From the NCBI GenBank assembly GCA_039197765.1, contig JBCCTX010000059.1:1-27677 (forward strand): DNA of 27,677 nt, read 5' to 3'. Made by a program: the position numbers and the translations under genes. Of this stretch, positions 1 through 8,300 are shown one piece after another (positions within the stretch are counted from its first letter, which is position 1; the number at the start of each line of letters is the position of its first letter). Source of the stretch: JBCCTX01 sp039197765. GTDB lineage: Bacteria > Bacteroidota > Bacteroidia > J057. Under the pieces are notes generated by a model, which had not been told where the DNA came from, ran no database searches, and saw only the letters and a program-made list of their open reading frames with translations.

Positions 1-148
1 CTTTCTAACACTTTTTTTTACCACGGACTACGGACCACCGACTACCCAACCCCTCCCACCCTGAACCCTTTTCGACGCTGACTTTATAGGACGGATTATG
101 ACGGACACTGAAAAACTCGAATTCACAACCTAAACTGTGGACTTTCGA

Positions 149-658
149 CTATTTAACTACCCTCACAAATAGTTCTCTGTTCTTGTAACGGACAATGCGG
201 CCTTCTAATTCTCCTATAACAAACTGGTCTCCGCCTGGAATGGACTTTTCTTCCCTCGGATTAAATTGATCTCCCCCGGGGATGAATTGGTCTCCTCCCG
301 GAATCAGTGCCTCTATGGGAAATGATTTGGCACATCTTGGGCATACATCCCGAGAAAGTGCGGGTTTGTCTGTAAAAAGGACGAGTGTTGCATTCCGAGT
401 GGGAATAACTCCGTATCGGGTATTTTCAAACTGACCCTTAAGTAAGCCCGTAAAAAAGTCGCTCTCTGGGTAGTGCTCAAGTATTTCATCCTTATGGATT
501 CTTGCAAAGGCCTGTTCAGTTTGCAGACTTCTTATGCGATGGGATCCTTGTTCTACTACAAATACTACTTTTATCCCTTTGTCGGATCGATTCTGTGCAT
601 GGCATAGTGTTAAACCTGCTAGAAAAATTGTTAGGAGTAAACTTACATATGTCTTCAT
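149..658 (-). CDS. Small secreted protein with PGGDQF heptad repeats (module copy 1)
   Basis: The product is 169 residues if it starts at the ATG at 658, which places a clear signal peptide (MKTYVSLLLTIFLAGLTLCHAQ) at the N-terminus; an upstream in-frame start would put about 20 polar residues in front of it and is less likely. I do not recognise the family. It is a paralogue of the protein at 2257-2718: both share the signal peptide pattern, a VVFVVEQ/IVFTVDQ stretch, GLLKG followed by TR-G-IP, and TDK. This copy additionally has a CPRC motif and a run of four heptads (IPGGDQF, IPGGDQF, NPREEKS, IPGGDQF; positions 221-304), where the paralogue has only one PGDQL. It is probably exported to the periplasm or cell surface. 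It lies 116 bp downstream of the OmpA-family gene at 775-2073, as its paralogue lies downstream of the other OmpA copy, so the two are likely co-transcribed. No function is proposed. Confidence 0.75.
   Translation of the reverse strand: MKTYVSLLLTIFLAGLTLCHAQNRSDKGIKVVFVVEQGSHRIRSLQTEQAFARIHKDEILEHYPESDFFTGLLKGQFENTRYGVIPTRNATLVLFTDKPALSRDVCPRCAKSFPIEALIPGGDQFIPGGDQFNPREEKSIPGGDQFVIGELEGRIVRYKNRELFVRVVK
221..304 (-). repeat. Four 21-bp units encoding IPGGDQF-type heptads
   Basis: Four consecutive seven-codon units lie inside the small secreted protein gene. In protein order they read IPGGDQF, IPGGDQF, NPREEKS and IPGGDQF. The third is diverged, but the register is kept exactly. At the DNA level the three conserved units differ at several third positions, so this is not a very recent slippage product. 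The paralogue at 2257-2718 has one related PGDQL motif at the equivalent place. Confidence 0.8.
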
Positions 659-700
659 AATACTTATTATTAGGATTTGTGGATTAACTAACTGGGAATA

Positions 701-719
701 TTTGGGTGGGAGTCCCAAA
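701..719. other. Hairpin between OmpA copy 1 and small secreted gene copy 1
   Basis: A perfect 6-bp inverted repeat, TTTGGG (701-706) and CCCAAA (714-719), has a 7-base loop. It sits in the 116-bp gap between the end of the OmpA gene and the start of the small secreted gene. No T-run follows on the minus strand, so it is not a standard terminator. It could be an RNA-processing or attenuation element, or chance. Confidence 0.3.
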
Positions 720-774
720 ATACTGAGCTAAGTACCTCCCCTTGTAGGGGTGTAGGATTGATCTGTATGCTGAC

Positions 775-2073
775 TTATAGTTTGATAAATTCTACCCTCC
801 GATTGTTGGCCTTACCCTCAGGGCTTTGGTTATCTGATATAGGTATTGACTCCCCTTTGCCTTCTGCCTCAAGGCGGTTTTCAGCCACCCCTAGGTGTAT
901 CAAAGCGGTCTTGACTGCATCAGCCCGTTTAGCAGAGAGGGAGAGGTTGTAGTCTGCTTCTCCATCGCTATCTGTATGTCCTTCAATGCGGAAACGGAGG
1001 ATTGGATGGGTTTTCATCAATTGAGCAACCTCATTTAGAATCCCTGCAGATTCAGGTCGAATATCAGAACGATTGACAGCGAATTGGATACCGCGAGTTA
1101 CGAACTTCCCTTCGCTCAGAACTCGGTCGTATAATTTTTTCCCACCTTCGGCGATCCGAATGTTTTTGATCACTCCAGTTCTATCGTGATAAAAGTGACT
1201 CTCTATGCTGAATTGCTGGGGCCGCATGCCCAGATTTGGGATATTGATGACCTGAGTTTCATTTAGGTAAATTTTTAAGGAGCGTTCATTGAAAGCTATG
1301 GCAACATGTTTCCAGCCATACTGATCCTTGAGTTCAGCTTTTCTAAGGCTAGATTCACGCCTTTGTCCATTCATATAGCGGGTGAAAGCGATTCCATTGT
1401 AGTATAAGTGGATAGGCTCAAAGGAATCCCCACTTTCCGTTTTGTGGGCATTAATTTCTGGCCAGAGCCTCAGAGAATACCGATTGAGGTGTGAGTAAGT
1501 TTCCCCTCCTGAAAAATAGGCATCAAACTCTATCGTGAATACCTTAGGAAGGTAGGATGGGTCACCTATCAAAGGGGAAATTGTACTTTTATTTTCCAAT
1601 TGGATGACATTTTCTTCTCCTAATTTTGCGTTTTGGGCTGATCCTCTAATTAAGTCCCAGCGAGAGGGGAACTCTCCGCTTTCCTCTGCTACTAGATCGT
1701 CGAAGAACAGGACTTTATCCCCAGAGACAAAATTGTAGGTAGACCAGAGTTGTAGAGGAGTCCCTCTTTCTTCGCCTTCTGAATGGGGTAAAAGGGTATC
1801 GCTGTCCACCCCACTCCTTATTTCTACTACTACTTCTTTTTCAGAGACAGAGTCCTTTGAATGGCCTTTGTTCTTTTTCTTCAAGAGCTTGAAGGGCTTT
1901 TCCAACAAGCTATCTATCGCTTGTTCAGTTTTTTGTGAAGCTTTTCGAGAAGTCGTTTCCTCAACCGCTTCTTTTACGCGCTCCTTTACACGCTTAAGTA
2001 ATTGGGCTTGAAGGCATGTATTCCCTAGGGTGAGGAAGAGCAGTACTGTTGGGATAATGGATTGTATTTTCAT
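775..2073 (-). CDS. LamG-like/OmpA-family envelope protein (module copy 1)
   Basis: 432 residues, starting at the ATG at 2073. Residues 1-24 form a signal peptide ending in a QAQ-type site. Residues about 25-70 are rich in Lys/Glu (LLKRVKERVKEAVEE) and probably helical. Residues about 110-315 look like a concanavalin/LamG-type beta-sandwich (FTIEFDAYF, GWKHVAIAFNERSLKIYLN). Residues about 325-432 are an OmpA C-terminal domain with the typical RIEGHTDSDG and KGKG/SPEGKANNRRVEF signatures, which in this family bind peptidoglycan non-covalently. No beta-barrel is seen, so this is likely a soluble periplasmic or surface protein tethered to the wall. It is very similar along its whole length to the protein at 2798-4099 and is followed by the small secreted gene at 149-658. 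Substrate or partner of the sandwich domain is unknown. Confidence 0.88.
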   Translation of the reverse strand: MKIQSIIPTVLLFLTLGNTCLQAQLLKRVKERVKEAVEETTSRKASQKTEQAIDSLLEKPFKLLKKKNKGHSKDSVSEKEVVVEIRSGVDSDTLLPHSEGEERGTPLQLWSTYNFVSGDKVLFFDDLVAEESGEFPSRWDLIRGSAQNAKLGEENVIQLENKSTISPLIGDPSYLPKVFTIEFDAYFSGGETYSHLNRYSLRLWPEINAHKTESGDSFEPIHLYYNGIAFTRYMNGQRRESSLRKAELKDQYGWKHVAIAFNERSLKIYLNETQVINIPNLGMRPQQFSIESHFYHDRTGVIKNIRIAEGGKKLYDRVLSEGKFVTRGIQFAVNRSDIRPESAGILNEVAQLMKTHPILRFRIEGHTDSDGEADYNLSLSAKRADAVKTALIHLGVAENRLEAEGKGESIPISDNQSPEGKANNRRVEFIKL

Positions 2074-2171
2074 TGGGTAAAATCAGCTAAAAACCAAGTG
2101 CGTGGTTATTAAAATTTACCCTTAATACTTTTTCTAGGTGAAGTGTAAACAGTTGGCTTCTCTTTATATGA

Positions 2172-2216
2172 AAAAAAGGCCTTGTCCCCCCTAATGGATC
2201 ACCTTCCCGAGGGGAC
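2172..2216 (-). terminator. Possible terminator after small secreted gene copy 2
   Basis: On the minus strand GGGGAC and GTCCCC-type arms (2211-2216 and 2184-2189) can pair across a 21-base loop, followed by AAGGCC and a run of seven T (2172-2178). The loop is long and the T-run begins six bases after the stem, so the call is weak. If real it would separate transcription of the two module copies. Confidence 0.35.
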
Positions 2217-2256
2217 TAAGACACTAAAAAGCCAGTTTTCAAGGGCAAAATTGCCC

Positions 2257-2718
2257 TTATTCTCTTCTAAGGACGAGTTCCTTTCCCTTGTTACTGATTA
2301 CTTGGGTAGATACGTTTCCTATTATCAATTGGTCTCCGGGGGAATATTTCTCAAGGGGAGCCCCTTTGCTGCGAAAATTCCCCATTTTATCTTGATCTGA
2401 GAGATCCATGGTTTTATCGGTATACAGGGTAAGTGTCGTACCGTGCAATGGGATAATTCCCGCGCGGGTTTTTTCATAATTCCCTTTCAGTAAGCCGATG
2501 TAAAAATTACAACCAGGATACTTTCTCATAAGATCTTGAATTTCAAAATTCCCCAATTTATCTTCTGCTTCTGAGAGGAGTTCTATATTTTTTATGCGCT
2601 GGGATTTTTGGTCTACAGTAAATACGATTTCTGTGCCTTTGCTGGAGCGTTTTTGTGCTTGACATACTTTCAAGCCTACAAAACATACCATGAGGAGTAC
2701 GCTTACATAAGTTCTCAT
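2257..2718 (-). CDS. Small secreted protein (module copy 2)
   Basis: 153 residues from the ATG at 2718; this start gives a signal peptide (MRTYVSVLLMVCFVGLKVCQAQ) matching its paralogue, whereas the longer in-frame start adds eight residues before it. The family is not recognised. Shared features with the 149-658 product are the signal peptide, a VFTVDQKSQRIK segment, GLLKG, TRAGIIP and a PGDQL motif near the C-terminus. It has two DK-[LM]-GNF segments and lacks the CxxC and the repeated heptads of copy 1. It begins 79 bp after the stop of the OmpA gene at 2798-4099 and lies on the same strand, so it is probably in the same transcript. Confidence 0.72.
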   Translation of the reverse strand: MRTYVSVLLMVCFVGLKVCQAQKRSSKGTEIVFTVDQKSQRIKNIELLSEAEDKLGNFEIQDLMRKYPGCNFYIGLLKGNYEKTRAGIIPLHGTTLTLYTDKTMDLSDQDKMGNFRSKGAPLEKYSPGDQLIIGNVSTQVISNKGKELVLRRE

Positions 2719-2797
2719 AAGGTATTGTGAATAATTAAACATGGGTCATAATGGTTTTTGGGGTTATCTCTTATATGATTTCTCTCTTCTCCAAAAC

Positions 2798-4099
2798 TTA
2801 TAGCTTAATGAATTCTACTCTACGGTTGTTGGCTTTTCCCTCTGGGCTTTGGTTGTCCGCAACAGGAGTAGACTCTCCTTTGCCTTCAGTTTGAAGACGA
2901 TCTTCGGAGATCCCTAGGCGGGCCAAGGCTGATTTGACAGCCTCAGCTCGCTTCGCAGAGAGGGAGAGGTTATAGGCCTCTTCTCCATCACTATCTGTGT
3001 GGCCCTCTATGCGGAAGCTGAGATCTGTGTGGCTTTTCATCATTTGAGCTACTTCATTGAGTACTCCCGCCGACTCGAGTTGAATATCTGCACGATTGAC
3101 CGCGAAAAGGATGCCTCGGGTTACGAATTTGCCTTCGCTTATTACGCGCTCGTACAACTTCTTACCGCCTTCAGCGATTCGAACATTCTTAATGACGCCG
3201 GTTTTGTCATGGTACAAGTAGCTTTCTATATTGAACTGCTTGGGTCGCATCCCCAGGTTGGGAAGGTTTAGGACCTGGGTTTCATTGAGGTAAATTTTTA
3301 AAGATCGCTTGTTGAAGGCGATAGCAACGTGTTTCCAGCCGTAGTTCTCTTTGAGCTCAGCCTTCCTAACCTCGGATACACGTGCCTGACCATCCATGTA
3401 GCGAGTAAACTTGAGCCCATTGTTATATAGATAAATGGGTTTAAATGAGTCTCCGCTTTCTGTTTTGTGGGAATTGATTTCTGGCCAGAGCCTAACCCCG
3501 TAATAATTTAAGGAGGAGTAGGTATCCCCTCCTGGGAAGTAGGCGTCAAACTCTATCGTGAATACCTCTGGAAGATGCGCTTTCGCATCTGTCAAGGGAG
3601 CAATGATGCTCTTGTTATCCAATTGGATGACATTTTCCTCACCCAAACGGGCATTTTGTGCGGATCCTCGCAAGAGATCCCAACGAGAAGGGAATTCCCC
3701 ACTTTCCTCCCCTTCGAGGTTATCGAAGAATAGAATTTTATCTCCGGGTACAAAATTATAGGTAGACCAAAGTATAGGATGAGTGCTTTCTCCACCTTCT
3801 TCTGGATCGCTCGATATCGCATCGTCGCTAGAATCGTTCGTTTCCACCATCTCACCATTTTGATCAGTGCTTGACTCTTCCGAATCGACTTTCTTTTTAT
3901 TCTTTTTCTTGAGCAATTTAAAGGGCTTCTCCAGTACACTGTCGACGGCCTGTTCCGTCTTCTGTTCTGCTTTCCTCGCAGTAGTTTCTTCTACAGCATC
4001 TTTCACACGCTCCTTTACCCGTTTGAGTAGCTGCGCCTGACCTTCCAAACTCCCTAGGGCTAGGAAAATAAGGACTAAGACAGTTGTTATGGTTTTCAT
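2798..4099 (-). CDS. LamG-like/OmpA-family envelope protein (module copy 2)
   Basis: 433 residues from the ATG at 4099. This start puts a signal peptide (MKTITTVLVLIFLALGSLEGQAQ) first; the upstream in-frame start adds ten residues and is disfavoured. The order is: signal peptide, Lys/Glu-rich helix (LLKRVKERVKDAVEE), an acidic Ser/Glu/Asp linker, a concanavalin/LamG-like sandwich (FTIEFDAYF, GWKHVAIAFNKRSLKIYLN), and a C-terminal OmpA peptidoglycan-binding domain (FRIEGHTDSDG, EGKANNRRVEF). It is the paralogue of 775-2073; most differences fall in the linker. It is the first gene of the duplicated module and lies downstream of the hybrid regulator at 4212-8195, with a promoter-like element and repeats in the 112-bp gap. 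Likely periplasmic and wall-associated; its ligand is unknown. Confidence 0.88.
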   Translation of the reverse strand: MKTITTVLVLIFLALGSLEGQAQLLKRVKERVKDAVEETTARKAEQKTEQAVDSVLEKPFKLLKKKNKKKVDSEESSTDQNGEMVETNDSSDDAISSDPEEGGESTHPILWSTYNFVPGDKILFFDNLEGEESGEFPSRWDLLRGSAQNARLGEENVIQLDNKSIIAPLTDAKAHLPEVFTIEFDAYFPGGDTYSSLNYYGVRLWPEINSHKTESGDSFKPIYLYNNGLKFTRYMDGQARVSEVRKAELKENYGWKHVAIAFNKRSLKIYLNETQVLNLPNLGMRPKQFNIESYLYHDKTGVIKNVRIAEGGKKLYERVISEGKFVTRGILFAVNRADIQLESAGVLNEVAQMMKSHTDLSFRIEGHTDSDGEEAYNLSLSAKRAEAVKSALARLGISEDRLQTEGKGESTPVADNQSPEGKANNRRVEFIKL

Positions 4100-4126
4100 T
4101 GGATAAGTTTTATGGATGCCATGGAT

Positions 4127-4134
4127 CAAAGGTA
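4127..4134 (-). promoter_or_regulatory. Bacteroidota-type -7 promoter element
   Basis: On the minus strand 4134 to 4127 reads TACCTTTG, an exact match to the Bacteroidota -7 consensus TAnnTTTG. A start of transcription just downstream would leave a leader of about 20 bases before the ATG at 4099. No TTTG -33 box lies at the usual spacing upstream, which fits an activator-dependent promoter (inference). Confidence 0.5.
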
Positions 4135-4160
4135 CCTGTACCCTTTCGAAGGAGATCGTT

Positions 4161-4189
4161 CATATGTATCAATTGATGGACCATATGTA
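4161..4189. promoter_or_regulatory. Candidate operator: CATATGTA repeats at 21-bp period around a palindrome
   Basis: CATATGTA occurs at 4161-4168 and again at 4182-4189, exactly 21 bp apart, with the perfect palindrome ATCAATTGAT (4168-4177) between them. The site is 27 bp or more upstream of the -7 element for the OmpA gene. A two-turn period is typical of AraC-family proteins that bind through two HTH motifs. The neighbouring hybrid regulator has such an output domain, so it is the obvious candidate protein, but that is inference. Confidence 0.45.
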
Positions 4190-4211
4190 ACAAGGAAGAT
4201 AAGGGGCTGAT

Positions 4212-7200
4212 TTACAGAGTTCTTAAATACTCTGTTGGAGTCTTTCCATAACGCTCTCGGAAGCATTTAATAAAATAGGAAGGTGTATTGAAACCTACTG
4301 TGTAGGCAATTTCGCTGACAGTAGCATCTGAGCTTTCCATAATTTGCAGCGCCTGCTGTATCCGTTGAGAGCGGATAAAAGCCGAGGTACTTAATCCGGT
4401 GTAGGCTTGCAATTTTCGATGGAGTTGCATCCGGCTCATACCCACAAGTTTGCAGAATTTGGCGGCATTGAATTCTGGGTCAGATAGGTGTTGATCCAGA
4501 ATCCCTTGTACACTTTTAAAAAAGATTTCGTCGGTAGGGGTTATGGCAATTTCTTTAGGCTTAAAGACTACCTCTTTGCGGTATTTCTCTTGAAGAGCTT
4601 TACGGTTAGAAATAAGATTGGCCAATCTATTCTTGAGTACATCTACTTTGAAAGGTTTTGTTATATAGTCATCCGCCCCTGCATTCAAGCCTTTCAACTC
4701 GTCTTCTTCTGCAGCGCTACCCGTTAAGATAACAACGGGAATATGGCTGGTTCTAGGGTCTTTTTTTAGGCCCTTACAGAGTTCTATCCCACTGAAATCA
4801 GGCATTTTAAGGTCAGAAATGATGATATCGGGAATATATTTCAACGCGAGGTTTAGGCCAATTTTACCATTAGATGCCTCAAAGACTTTATATTGATCTT
4901 CTAACAAAGAGCCTACAAACTCTAGTACTTCGGGGTCATCTTCAATAATGAGTGCTGTAAGGGCTTGTGAGGGATTTACAAGGAGTATGTGAGGAGAAGA
5001 TTTTATGTATTTGTTTTCTTTATAGGTAGGTTTTACGGTGTGTAAGCCAACTAATGAACGATTTATTGGAAGTTTAACTGAGAACGTGATTTCGTCCTTT
5101 TCTGAATTTACCGTTACCGCTCCTTCGTGTAACTTCACTAACTCCTTGACAAGTGAAAGGCCAATCCCTACCCCTTCTGTGTACGTATCCTCTTGGTAGA
5201 AGCGATTAAAGAGCTGTACTAAGGATGATTCTGGAAAATTAGGTGCTGTATTGCTTACAGTTAAGTAAAGAAAGCCTTCCTCTTCGCTTGCCTGCAATTT
5301 ACAGTACCCGCCTTTCTGCCCGTGTTTAAAGGCATTTGAGAGTAGATTCGTAACGATTTTCTCTATGGCGTCCTCATCATACCATGCTTTTTTCAACCCT
5401 TCAATTTTTACGACAAACTGAATATCTTTTTCTTCGGCATGAAAAGTAAATGAGTCTGTAATCAGGCGGATAAATAAACCCAAATTACCTTGTTTGGGAA
5501 TAAGCCTAAGTTTTCCTTCTTCCAACTTGGCAAGTTGAAGGAGTTGGTCCACTAGACCTGTAAGGCGCCGTGCATTGCGCCTTACAAGGGCAAATCGCTG
5601 TTGGGCCCCACCTTGAGAAAGTACGTCTTGTATTTTAGCATCCATGTTACCCATAATTAGGGTAAGGGGTGTGCGGAACTCGTGGGCTATGTGGGTATAA
5701 AGTTGAGATTTGAGCGTATTAATTCTTTTCAAACGACTGGCCTCTGCTTCCTGATACTTAAGATCCATTTGCATACGCCATCTCCAATTTAGGTATCGGA
5801 TTATAGTAGCTATAAGCCCCAGTGTGAGTAAGGTATATAATAATTTTGCCCAGAGCGTTGCATACCAAGGGGGAGAAATGGAAAAAGGGAAATGGGTTGC
5901 ATTTTCATTCCAGATACCATCATAATTGCTAGATTTCACCTGAAATTGATAAGCTCCTGGAGGTAATTGTGTGTAGCGCGCATAGTGTTTATTATTCGCC
6001 TTGACCCAGTCCTTATCGTAATTTACTAAACGGTATTGGTACTCATTCTTGGCGGGGAGTGAGTGTTGCATACTGGAGAAGGTAAACTCTACCGTATTTT
6101 CTGAATATTTGAGAGAGATCCCCGGTCGTACAGAATAGGGTTTATCCAATACCTGAAAACCCGTAATTTGGGGGTGAGGGACAAAGGGGTTTTTTTGAAT
6201 TTGCTCTGGCTGAAACCAATAAAAGCCATCCAATCCTCCAAAGTACAAGTTCCCATTGGCGTCTTTTGCATAGGCTCCTGTATTGTATTCAGTGGCAAGG
6301 CCATCATAATTGTCATAATTCTCTATAGTAGGGGGTGATTCGAAAGCCTTCCCTGGTGTAAATCGAGAAATTCCCCGGTTGGAACTTAGCCACAAATTCC
6401 CCTTGCTATCCGGTAAGATTGCATAAATCACATTATTAGGTAAGCCCGCCTCAGTAGTATACTGTTTGTACTGCCGAGTGGGAATATGAATCTGAAATAG
6501 CCCTTGCCCATTGGTTCCTACCCATAGCTTCTCCTCGTTTTCTAGGTGTAGGGTTTTGATTCCTCCGATCTGAAAGGAATCTTTCAACGCCCCTGTAAGA
6601 AAAGGTTGAATGGTTTGGGTTGAAGGATTGAAACAAAGAATATCTCCTTGTTCCATACCCAACCATAGCTTCCCCTGATTATCCTCTCTTATTACTCGGA
6701 TGTTATTACCTACTTGTCCGAGTTTCCCGAGCTGTTCATCCTTGTATTGCGCAATCACTCCCTCAATGGGATCGAAGTGAATAAGGCCCTCACTCCGTGT
6801 TGCAAGCCAAATCCGGTTCTGAGTATCTTCATATATATCCCAAAGGGTACTGGCTGGCAAGGATGGCCGACTATCCCGGTCAAACACCGTAAAATCTCCC
6901 CGCTTATCCATTACAACCAATCCTGCTCCCTGCGTACCGATCCACAAGTGATCTTGAAGGCCAAGGTGCAAACTCATGATCCGATCCGAAGGAAGGAGGG
7001 AGTTCGTGGTGGTGAAGGTGGCCCAGCTATTGGTTTGGGGTTCATATAAGGTCAATCCCTTTCCAGAAGTACCCAGCCAAGTATTTCCTTCAGGGCTTAC
7101 CTCAATCGATCGTACTACATCGATGCTGATGGCTTCGGGTGTGAGATAATTGGTATATGCATTAAATTTTTCCAGATATTCGTCGTAATAACTTAGCCCC

Positions 7201-8195
7201 GCACCATCCGTTCCCAGCCAAATCGTTCCAGAATTGTCTTCGTAGATACTGAGTATATCATTGTAGTGTAAAGCCCTAGGATTGTGTTTTTCAAATGTAA
7301 AATGGCGAATGCGTTTGAGGTGATGGTCAATCAAATACAGTCCATTTCCATAGGTGCCGATCCAGAGGCGCCCTTGTGAATCAATGAACACCTTCAAAAT
7401 ATTTAAGGCAGGAGCTAAATAGCCTTCATAGCTAGAAAAAGTTACCGGTACCAATTGGTCTGAGCTTTCGGCATTTCGGAAAAACAATCCATCTCCATAT
7501 GAACCAATCCACTGATCATCAGAGGAATCAATAGCAATTGAACTAAAATTGATGGATTTACCCTCAAAAGGTTTCGGGGTAATTTCCAAACCTTCAAGCG
7601 TGATAGGATCAATTTCCAGGAGTTTGTTTTTACAAGCTACTAGAATATTGCCCGAAGGTAGCTGAACGATGTCATTTAACGTCCCAATCGGACTAGTTTG
7701 ATTAGTTACTTTAGTAAAGGCCTTGGTAGTATCGTCATAGACGAAAAGCCCCTGTGAATAGGTGCCAATCCAATAGCGAAAAGACCGATCTTGGTAAAGG
7801 GTATATATGTCCTCTAATCCTTCGATAAGCGAAAAAGATTCAGTTGAGGCATCATATCTATACAGTCGATTGTCTTGGGGTATGGTCCATACCTTACCCA
7901 ATCGATCTGTGTACACTTTACCCAGCAGACTAAATCGAGTCCGAGTTATATCTACATATCGATAGGAAAAAAGGTGGAAGGAATAACCATCATAGCGGTT
8001 GAGTCCATCCTGCGTTGCAAACCAAAGATAGCCCAGACTATCCTGCGTAATACTTACCACACTATTTTGAGAAAGTCCTTCTTTTACGGATAATTGTCGA
8101 AAAGAGACCTGCTCCTGACTGTACACATCCTGTGTGGAAACAAGTAAGAGCCAAGTGATAATTCCCCCCCAAATAGATTTGAATATCCCTCCCAA
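4212..8195 (-). CDS. Hybrid two-component system regulator (Reg_prop/HisKA/REC/AraC)
   Basis: 1327 residues. After an N-terminal signal/membrane segment come about 650 residues of two-component-regulator propeller repeats (many W-[IL]-GT-x-G-x-GL units), a Y_Y_Y domain (PPGAYQFQVKSSNYDGIW), a membrane helix at about 782-805, HisKA with phospho-acceptor His838 in HEFRTP, a HATPase, a receiver domain with Asp1128 (IISDLKMP) and Lys in TKPF, and an AraC-type HTH at about 1225-1325. Such proteins sense a periplasmic ligand and directly switch on nearby genes. The N-box (NLLSNAFKHG) and GVGIGLSLV are normal, but the G1 box reads VSNTAPNFP instead of D-x-G-x-G (Asn982 in place of Asp). The only near-canonical start is TTG at 8195, since an in-frame stop lies shortly upstream and no ATG follows before the propeller. 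It is transcribed toward the duplicated OmpA modules. Confidence 0.92.
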   Translation of the reverse strand: MGGIFKSIWGGIITWLLLVSTQDVYSQEQVSFRQLSVKEGLSQNSVVSITQDSLGYLWFATQDGLNRYDGYSFHLFSYRYVDITRTRFSLLGKVYTDRLGKVWTIPQDNRLYRYDASTESFSLIEGLEDIYTLYQDRSFRYWIGTYSQGLFVYDDTTKAFTKVTNQTSPIGTLNDIVQLPSGNILVACKNKLLEIDPITLEGLEITPKPFEGKSINFSSIAIDSSDDQWIGSYGDGLFFRNAESSDQLVPVTFSSYEGYLAPALNILKVFIDSQGRLWIGTYGNGLYLIDHHLKRIRHFTFEKHNPRALHYNDILSIYEDNSGTIWLGTDGAGLSYYDEYLEKFNAYTNYLTPEAISIDVVRSIEVSPEGNTWLGTSGKGLTLYEPQTNSWATFTTTNSLLPSDRIMSLHLGLQDHLWIGTQGAGLVVMDKRGDFTVFDRDSRPSLPASTLWDIYEDTQNRIWLATRSEGLIHFDPIEGVIAQYKDEQLGKLGQVGNNIRVIREDNQGKLWLGMEQGDILCFNPSTQTIQPFLTGALKDSFQIGGIKTLHLENEEKLWVGTNGQGLFQIHIPTRQYKQYTTEAGLPNNVIYAILPDSKGNLWLSSNRGISRFTPGKAFESPPTIENYDNYDGLATEYNTGAYAKDANGNLYFGGLDGFYWFQPEQIQKNPFVPHPQITGFQVLDKPYSVRPGISLKYSENTVEFTFSSMQHSLPAKNEYQYRLVNYDKDWVKANNKHYARYTQLPPGAYQFQVKSSNYDGIWNENATHFPFSISPPWYATLWAKLLYTLLTLGLIATIIRYLNWRWRMQMDLKYQEAEASRLKRINTLKSQLYTHIAHEFRTPLTLIMGNMDAKIQDVLSQGGAQQRFALVRRNARRLTGLVDQLLQLAKLEEGKLRLIPKQGNLGLFIRLITDSFTFHAEEKDIQFVVKIEGLKKAWYDEDAIEKIVTNLLSNAFKHGQKGGYCKLQASEEEGFLYLTVSNTAPNFPESSLVQLFNRFYQEDTYTEGVGIGLSLVKELVKLHEGAVTVNSEKDEITFSVKLPINRSLVGLHTVKPTYKENKYIKSSPHILLVNPSQALTALIIEDDPEVLEFVGSLLEDQYKVFEASNGKIGLNLALKYIPDIIISDLKMPDFSGIELCKGLKKDPRTSHIPVVILTGSAAEEDELKGLNAGADDYITKPFKVDVLKNRLANLISNRKALQEKYRKEVVFKPKEIAITPTDEIFFKSVQGILDQHLSDPEFNAAKFCKLVGMSRMQLHRKLQAYTGLSTSAFIRSQRIQQALQIMESSDATVSEIAYTVGFNTPSYFIKCFRERYGKTPTEYLRTL

Positions 8196-8300
8196 ACTTT
8201 GTAGATTATTCGTTATCTGGGAAAATATTCATTTTTGGAGCTTCTGTATTGGAAAAAAGGGACATCTTATTGATTTGCCGCGAATTCGCTCAGACGATAC

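Noticed and set aside
6451..7049. Open frames inside the hybrid regulator propeller region
   Set aside because: They overlap a continuous coding frame with clear repeat motifs and have no protein-like pattern of their own.
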